NCBI RefSeq assembly: GCF_014648175.1
Contig: NZ_BMQP01000045.1
Coordinates: forward strand, 1 to 64,000
Origin: Planobispora rosea
GTDB taxonomy: Bacteria > Actinomycetota > Actinomycetes > Streptosporangiales > Streptosporangiaceae
DNA length: 64,000 nt
Reading direction: 5' to 3'
Below, in pieces: positions 60,037 to 64,000 of the stretch (positions within the stretch are counted from its first letter, which is position 1; each line of letters starts with the position of its first letter). The position numbers and the translations under genes are program-made. The notes below the pieces were generated by a model. The model did no database searches and had not been told where the DNA came from. It saw only the letters and a program-made list of their open reading frames with translations.

Positions 60037-61068
60037 TCAGACGCCACCGTGCGGAGCCGTACCGGTGCCGGCCGAGACAACGTGCGGGCCGTACGGCTCG
60101 CCGTGCTCGCTCTCCTCAGCGGGCGGTGCGGTCAGCAGCCCCCGGCGGGCCTCGGCCAGCACGCCCTCACACCAGCGCTTCTGGTAGCCGGTCCGGGCCT
60201 GCACATCGCGCCAAGTGACCTGGTACTTCTCGCCGGAGGCGGCCGCGGCCAGCATCTCCTCGCGCAGCTGCGCGACCGTGGCGGCCCGATAGGCGGCCTG
60301 GGCATCCGGCGCGGTCGGCCGCTCGCCCCGGTCCTGGCCATCGTCCGCAGGGTCGGCGCCTGCGGGCTCCTGCTGTGCGGACGGAGAGTCGTCCGCACGG
60401 TCGCCGATGTCGGGACTGTGCGGGCCCTGCGGTCCGATCCCGGCCGGTAGGACCGTGCGGACCGGCTCCGCACGCTCGGCCTCCGCACGGATGGCCAGGG
60501 CGCGGTCCACGGCCGTGCGGTAGGCGGCGTGGACGGCCTCGGTGATCTGGTGCTTGAGCGTGGTGACCGCCTCGGCCGCGCAGAACACCACCGCCGGCGG
60601 CACGCTGTGCAGCAGGATCAGCGACCAGTCCAGCGCCGCCCACGCACTCCAGGTGTTCATCCCGTAGGTCAGCGCCAACGTGGTCCACTTGGTGCGGCGC
60701 ACCCACGGGCCCGCCGCGATCTGCTGCCGGGCGATGATCTGCTCACCCAGCAGCACGCCCACCAGGACGAGCGAGACCATCGGGTCCAGCAGCCAGGCGA
60801 TCCACCAGCCGATGGAGTAGGACTCCTCGCCGACGGCGGCGAAGCGCTGGACGTTGGCCATGGTGAACAGCAGTCCGAGGATCAGCCCGGTCCAGATCAG
60901 CCGGTCGACCCGGGCCCGCATCTGCTCGATGCGGTAGGCGATGACGTCGGGGTCGGTGTCGTAGACGCGCACCGCGGCGGCCGCGCGTGCGGCGGCGGCC
61001 AGCTTGTCGGCCTTGGTCCGGGGCTGGGAGGGCCGGGCGGTGCGCCGCAGCGCCGAGACAGAGGTCAT
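60037..61068 (-). CDS. DUF2637/SpdB-like membrane protein with cytoplasmic tail
   Basis: A 343-aa protein. Residues 50-175 hold about four membrane helices (LIWTGLILGLLFTMANVQRF, IGWWIAWLLDPMVSLVLVG, LILLHSVPPAVVFCAAEA) in the DUF2637/SpdB2 pattern found on actinomycete plasmids and integrative elements. A disordered linker leads to a C-terminal helix-turn-helix-like segment (VTWRDVQARTGYQKRWCEGVLAEARR) that resembles a DNA-binding module. Probably a spread protein linking DNA to the membrane during intramycelial transfer. The start MTSVSALRR at 61068 overlaps the previous stop by 1 bp. Confidence 0.75.
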   Translation of the reverse strand: MTSVSALRRTARPSQPRTKADKLAAAARAAAAVRVYDTDPDVIAYRIEQMRARVDRLIWTGLILGLLFTMANVQRFAAVGEESYSIGWWIAWLLDPMVSLVLVGVLLGEQIIARQQIAAGPWVRRTKWTTLALTYGMNTWSAWAALDWSLILLHSVPPAVVFCAAEAVTTLKHQITEAVHAAYRTAVDRALAIRAEAERAEPVRTVLPAGIGPQGPHSPDIGDRADDSPSAQQEPAGADPADDGQDRGERPTAPDAQAAYRAATVAQLREEMLAAAASGEKYQVTWRDVQARTGYQKRWCEGVLAEARRGLLTAPPAEESEHGEPYGPHVVSAGTGTAPHGGV

Positions 61069-61289
61069 CAGCTCTTCACCGCCTTCAAAGCAGCGGGCAG
61101 GGCATTGGGCTCGACGGAGAAGAACAGAATGCACGAGCCGTGCATCTGCGGGGCCTGCTTGAGCATCCAGTCCAGCAGGTCGGCGCGGGTGGCGCCGGAC
61201 TCCGCGGTGACCGTCCTGATCAGCGTGGCCTGCTGGACGCCACTGCCCATGGGCTTAGCCAGGGTGAGGATGACATGATACTCCATCAC
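61068..61289 (-). CDS. Unknown small protein, 73 aa
   Basis: Starts MMEYHVILTLAKPMGSGV at 61289, overlapping the WhiB stop (ATGA), and ends at the start of the DUF2637 gene. It appears to be a small alpha/beta domain (LIRTVTAESGATRADLLDWML). It is conserved in position between regulator and spread gene in this operon; no function is recognised. Confidence 0.6.
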   Translation of the reverse strand: MMEYHVILTLAKPMGSGVQQATLIRTVTAESGATRADLLDWMLKQAPQMHGSCILFFSVEPNALPAALKAVKS

Positions 61290-61678
61290 GCCACCGCCTC
61301 ATCGGGCGCGGTCTGGCGAGCGGCGAGGCGGCGCGCCGTACGGCGCCGGTTGGAGACCATGGTCTGCCGCTCCCAGGGAGCGGCGCCGCCGCGGATGCCG
61401 TGGAACCAGGAGCGCGGAAGGTCGTACTCCTCGCGCAGCGCGAGCTCCAGACACTCGGCCCGCACGGGGCAACTGCCGCACAACTGCCGGGCGGTGGCCT
61501 CGTACTCGACGAGGGCGAGGTCCTTTCCGGCGTCGCTGCGCGAGGTCGGCTCGGGCGGGAACCAGGCGTCGGGATTGCTGCTGCCGACGCAGGCGCCATG
61601 CAGGATTACCTGTCTGGCGAGAACCGCTGTGGACTGGGCGTACACGCTCTTGAGGACAGCTGCGAAGATGTTGGACAT
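61286..61678 (-). CDS. WhiB-family iron-sulfur regulator
   Basis: A 130-aa Wbl protein. The four cluster-binding Cys are C30 (GACVGSS), C67, C70 and C76 (LCGSCPVRAEC); the GIRGG turn (94-98) and a basic C terminus (NRRRTARRLAARQ) follow. Wbl proteins bind a 4Fe-4S cluster, respond to redox state or NO, and modulate sigma factors. The start MSNIF at 61678 fits family length. It is the first gene of the long minus-strand transfer operon, just downstream of the twin operator at 61796-61842, so it may activate transfer genes much as Pra does in pSAM2. Confidence 0.87.
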   Translation of the reverse strand: MSNIFAAVLKSVYAQSTAVLARQVILHGACVGSSNPDAWFPPEPTSRSDAGKDLALVEYEATARQLCGSCPVRAECLELALREEYDLPRSWFHGIRGGAAPWERQTMVSNRRRTARRLAARQTAPDEAVA

Positions 61679-61795
61679 CGGGTCGGATCTCCTTTCGCGA
61701 GGTGGATTGACCCGTGCTTCGCGGCCTCGGTGTGCCAGCACCGGGGCCGCTTTTCGTTGCTCTGTACCTCTGAGAGAGATCGCACCTAGGCGTCT

Positions 61796-61842
61796 ACTCG
61801 TCTAGAGGAGTGACACTCTCTTTATGACTCCTCTAGACGAGT
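61796..61842. promoter_or_regulatory. Twin operator or hairpin in front of transfer operon
   Basis: ACTCGTCTAGAGGAGT (61796-61811) and its exact reverse complement ACTCCTCTAGACGAGT (61827-61842) flank 15 bp. Each half is itself nearly palindromic around TCTAGA, as expected for GntR/HutC-type operators. It lies 118 bp upstream of whiB and just beyond the stop of the KorSA-like gene, so it may be the repressor's target; it could also act as a terminator. Confidence 0.55.
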
Positions 61843-61852
61843 TGGTCAAGCG

Positions 61853-62662
61853 TTATCGCGCAGGAAGTTCGTACGACAGCACGTAGGCGTCGCTGGACAT
61901 CACCGTGTCGCACACCTCAACGGCCCGGCCATCAGTGGCATAAGCCGTACGGACCAGGTGGAAGACCGGAACGCCAGGGGCGAGCTTCAACGCGCGGATC
62001 TCCTCACGGAGCGGCATGCGTGAGCGGATCTCCTCCACGAACCGGTCGAGGCGATACCCCAACTCCTCCAGCCGGGCATAAATACCCCCAGGACCGCTGT
62101 CGGGCTGCTCGATCTGCGTACCCTTCGCGATCTCAGCAGGCAGGTAGGAGACAGCCGTCTCGACCGGCTGCCCGTTAATCAGATACCGGCGAGACCGCGC
62201 GATGACAAAGGAGCCGTCTGCCAGGCCGAGCCGTTCGGCCACATCTGGGGATGCGGCCTGCTCACTGACCTTGATGGAGTCGACGGACGGTTTACCGCCG
62301 GCCCCTTCGGTCTCGGCGATGAAGGCAGCCTTGCCCCGCTCGCGGTGTCGGCGAGCGAACCGGTCGGAGGCGAGCCGGCGCACCGGGGGACGAGAGCGGA
62401 CGAAGACGCCCCGGCCGTGCTCGGCGACGGTGAGCCCTTCGCTCTGCAGGACCTGGAGCGCGTTGCGGATGGTCATCCGGGCCACGCCATAGTGCTGCAT
62501 GAGCTGCGCCTCTGAGGGCACCTTGTCACCCTCATGGAGGGTTCCCCGCTCGATCGCGTCCCGGATGTGATCGGCTATCTGACGGAACACGGCCCGGTCG
62601 CTGTGCGCGTCCAGCTCCGGAAACGGCAGCTCCGCCACGGGCCAACTCCTCAACTCATACAT
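61853..62662 (-). CDS. GntR/HutC-family repressor, KorSA-like
   Basis: A 269-aa repressor: an N-terminal GntR winged helix (GDKVPSEAQLMQHYGVARMTI, then RNALQVLQSEGL) and a UTRA ligand-binding domain (about 100-265; VIARSRRYLINGQPVETAVSYL, VFHLVRTAYA). KorSA of pSAM2 has this architecture and represses pra, and so replication and transfer, in the integrated state. Location between the transfer operon and a divergent Nudix gene is the same as in pSAM2. A small inverted repeat, TACA-TACG-TGTA, overlaps its start at 62658 and may mediate self-repression. Confidence 0.85.
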   Translation of the reverse strand: MYELRSWPVAELPFPELDAHSDRAVFRQIADHIRDAIERGTLHEGDKVPSEAQLMQHYGVARMTIRNALQVLQSEGLTVAEHGRGVFVRSRPPVRRLASDRFARRHRERGKAAFIAETEGAGGKPSVDSIKVSEQAASPDVAERLGLADGSFVIARSRRYLINGQPVETAVSYLPAEIAKGTQIEQPDSGPGGIYARLEELGYRLDRFVEEIRSRMPLREEIRALKLAPGVPVFHLVRTAYATDGRAVEVCDTVMSSDAYVLSYELPAR

Positions 62663-62709
62663 ACGTGTAGCGTCGAGTCTAATGACGGCCGACGTGGGAG
62701 GGACTGCTG

Positions 62710-63171
62710 ATGGATCACGAACACCTGCACTCCGTCAGCGTGGCCGGCGTCATCATCGACGACCAAGGACGAGCCCTCCTGGCCCAGCGTCGCGACAACG
62801 GCCACTGGGAAGCCCCCGGCGGCATCCTCGAACGACACGAGGACATCGAGTCCGGCCTGATCCGCGAGGTCCGAGAAGAGACCGGCCTTGAAGTCGATCC
62901 TGTCGCGCTGACCGGCGTCTACAAGAACATGCCTCGCGGCATCGTCGCTCTCGTTTTTCGTTGCCGCGTAGTTACTGGCAGTCTGGCCGAAACCGATGAG
63001 TCCCGTGCCTTCCGATGGGTCACCGCTGATGAAGTGCGAGCTCTGGCATCGGAAGCATTCGCTGTTCGGGTCCTGGATGCAATGAAGTTCGCGAGGGTTC
63101 CCGCCATCCGCCAGCACGATGGCATAAACCTGCTAAACCCTGACCGGCACACCATTGATGCGAGTTCATGA
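62710..63171 (+). CDS. Nudix hydrolase, Pif-like transfer-immunity protein
   Basis: A 153-aa Nudix protein with an intact Nudix box: G38, E44, then REVREETGL at 52-60, matching GX5EX7REUXEEXGU. Nudix enzymes hydrolyse nucleoside diphosphate derivatives. In pSAM2 the Nudix protein Pif, encoded next to korSA, prevents redundant transfer between cells already carrying the element; the same neighbourhood here supports that role, as inference. GGGAGGGA precedes the ATG at 62710. It is transcribed divergently from the repressor, 47 bp away. Confidence 0.82.
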   Translation: MDHEHLHSVSVAGVIIDDQGRALLAQRRDNGHWEAPGGILERHEDIESGLIREVREETGLEVDPVALTGVYKNMPRGIVALVFRCRVVTGSLAETDESRAFRWVTADEVRALASEAFAVRVLDAMKFARVPAIRQHDGINLLNPDRHTIDASS

Positions 63172-63294
63172 GGACTAATAGCTAGATCCTTTCGGCTGTT
63201 CTTAGAGTGGCGCACCCATGGAGTCAGTCTCAGAATTCCGCGACAACGGGCACAGGAAGGATCCAGACGACACCCGTGGCGGACGCACCGTTAT

Positions 63295-63683
63295 CGGTAC
63301 TCCCACGGGCGTGGGGGTCACAGCATGACGGACCGCCTCCCCGCTCCCCGCGGCTTACCCCCACGGGCGTGGGGACCACGGTGACATCCGCGCCAGCCTC
63401 GACCGGTTCGTCGGCTCACCCCCACGGGCGTGGGGACCACAGCAAGCTCGGCGAAGCCAGCCCCGTCCTGCGCGGCTCACCCCCACGGGCGTGGGGACCA
63501 CGTGGCGTATCGCGTCCGGCCCGCAGACCCGATCGGCTCACCCCCACGGGCGTGGGGACCACCCGTGGGCGTACTACGACCCCGCCTCATCGTGCGGCTC
63601 ACCCCCACGTGGGGGTGAGCCGTGATCCCGTACGCGACCTCGAACGCGTCGATGGTCCTCCCCACGTCCGTGGGGGTGAGCCG
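63295..63683 (-). CRISPR. Rearranged CRISPR locus with head-to-head repeats
   Basis: On the minus strand, four full 29-nt repeats (63351, 63412, 63473 and 63534 as left ends; reverse complement starts GTGGTCCCC and ends GTGAGCCG) have 32-nt spacers, with a degenerate terminal repeat at 63295-63321. At 63595-63622 two repeat halves meet as a perfect 28-bp palindrome, after which the array continues in the opposite orientation: a 32-nt spacer, then a plus-strand repeat at 63655-63683 of the GTCC variant found in the left array. No leader or cas gene is nearby. The structure implies inversion or fusion of two arrays. Confidence 0.9.
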
Positions 63684-63917
63684 TTCGTGAACTTGACTTA
63701 CGGGTAGCCCACTGCCATGCCCGCGGGGCATTGAAGAGGTCAGGGGTGGAAGTTTGAGCCCGGTGGAGGCGGGTCTGTACCAAGTCCTCGTTGATCACGC
63801 TTGGAGCCTTCACCGGTCATGATCATTCCCAATGTCTTCCCGCAAACCAGGGGGACGGGGGTGGGAGAAGGCGTTTGGCCAGGTAGAGACCGCTGGTGTG
63901 CCTCATTGGCCTGGTGT
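63684..63917. other. Right end of element 2
   Basis: No gene is visible. TTCCCAATGTCTTCCCGCA at 63826-63844 closely matches 49025-49043, which flanks the decayed integrase at the left end, so a scrap of an older element end is probably present. Confidence 0.45.
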
Positions 63918-63963
63918 CTCATAATCCCTTGGTCGCGGGTTCGAGTCCCGCCCGCCCTACCCC
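63918..63963. repeat. Attachment site copy 3, right end of element 2
   Basis: The third exact 46-bp copy of the tRNA-Ile2 3' region. The 5' half of the tRNA is absent. Confidence 0.88.
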
Positions 63964-64000
63964 AGATGACCTCTACGAGAGCGCCTCTGACCTGCACTTC
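63964..64000. other. Probable left end of a third element
   Basis: The 30 bp after copy 3 (CCTCTACGAGAGCGCCTCTG, then ACCTGC) resemble those after copy 2 (CCTCTACAAGAGTGCCCCTG, then ACCTGC). Since that sequence is the left end of element 2, another related element probably continues beyond the window. Confidence 0.45.

Larger units (their letters stand above)
48875..63963. mobile_element. Integrated element 2, actinomycete conjugative element (AICE)
   Basis: A 15-kb element between attachment copies 2 and 3. The gene order int-xis-rep ... tra ... spread-type genes ... korSA-like and divergent pif-like repeats the plan of pSAM2. It has its own integrase, replication-type gene with internal iterons, FtsK/TraB translocase and repressor, so it could be self-transmissible. 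Unusual cargo: CRISPR arrays at both ends, a PycTM protein, an M48 protease, and WhiB, SsgA-like and anti-sigma-like regulators. Confidence 0.85.

Noticed and set aside
63595..63622. Terminator hairpin
   Set aside because: The palindrome has no loop and its halves are exact CRISPR repeat halves bordered by 32-nt spacers; it is a repeat fusion.
49276..63683. Local cas operon for the CRISPR arrays
   Set aside because: No Cas3, Cse, Cas5-7 or Cas1/2-like sequence was found among the genes in the window.

Overview
The window is GC-rich (about 70 %) DNA of a filamentous actinomycete. WhiB and SsgA-like proteins, a KorSA/Pif-type integrative element with an FtsK-like conjugation translocase, and LacI-type operators all point that way. 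Streptosporangiales is my best guess, but it is an inference; no rRNA or ribosomal protein gene is present to confirm it.

Region A (1-13457) is chromosomal: two unknown genes, a bacterial nitric oxide synthase, a crotonase, an ABC exporter, a secreted GH16 glucanase with a C-terminal carbohydrate-binding module, a DUF402 protein, a collapsed methionyl-tRNA synthetase pseudogene, a 2-isopropylmalate synthase without its regulatory domain, a divergent GntR regulator, and galactokinase. It ends at a complete tRNA-Ile2(CAT) gene (13458-13531).

The last 46 bp of that tRNA region recur exactly at 13490-13535, 48875-48920 and 63918-63963. They bound two tandem integrated elements, and a third probably starts at the window's right edge. 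Element 1 (13490-48920, 35 kb) has a tyrosine integrase, an excisionase and a replication-relaxation protein, but no transfer genes; its cargo is a defence island. The cargo comprises a SF1 helicase-PLD protein, a TIGR04141 protein, an orphan N6-adenine methylase, a type I restriction operon (hsdM-hsdS-ATPase-DUF4276-hsdR), a Ser/Thr kinase, a chaperone operon and a PLD-nuclease pair. The most unusual part is the chaperone operon: an Hsp70 fused at its C terminus to a Regnase/Zc3h12a-type NYN ribonuclease domain, encoded with a GrpE-like protein and a protein carrying a degenerate J-like segment. This is my candidate for an undescribed system, probably an RNA-cleaving defence or stress module.

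Element 2 (48875-63963, 15 kb) is an actinomycete integrative and conjugative element laid out like pSAM2: int, xis and a rep-like gene, then an FtsK/TraB translocase, small spread-type membrane proteins, a KorSA-like repressor and a Pif-like Nudix protein. It also carries WhiB, SsgA-like and anti-sigma-like developmental regulators, a PycTM membrane protein next to an M48 protease, a possible iteron/DnaA-box origin inside rep, and a possible clt repeat cluster behind tra. Small type I-E-like CRISPR arrays without cas genes lie just inside both ends. The right-hand array contains a head-to-head half-repeat junction that records a rearrangement. A decayed second integrase fragment beside the left array shows that elements have occupied this tRNA more than once.
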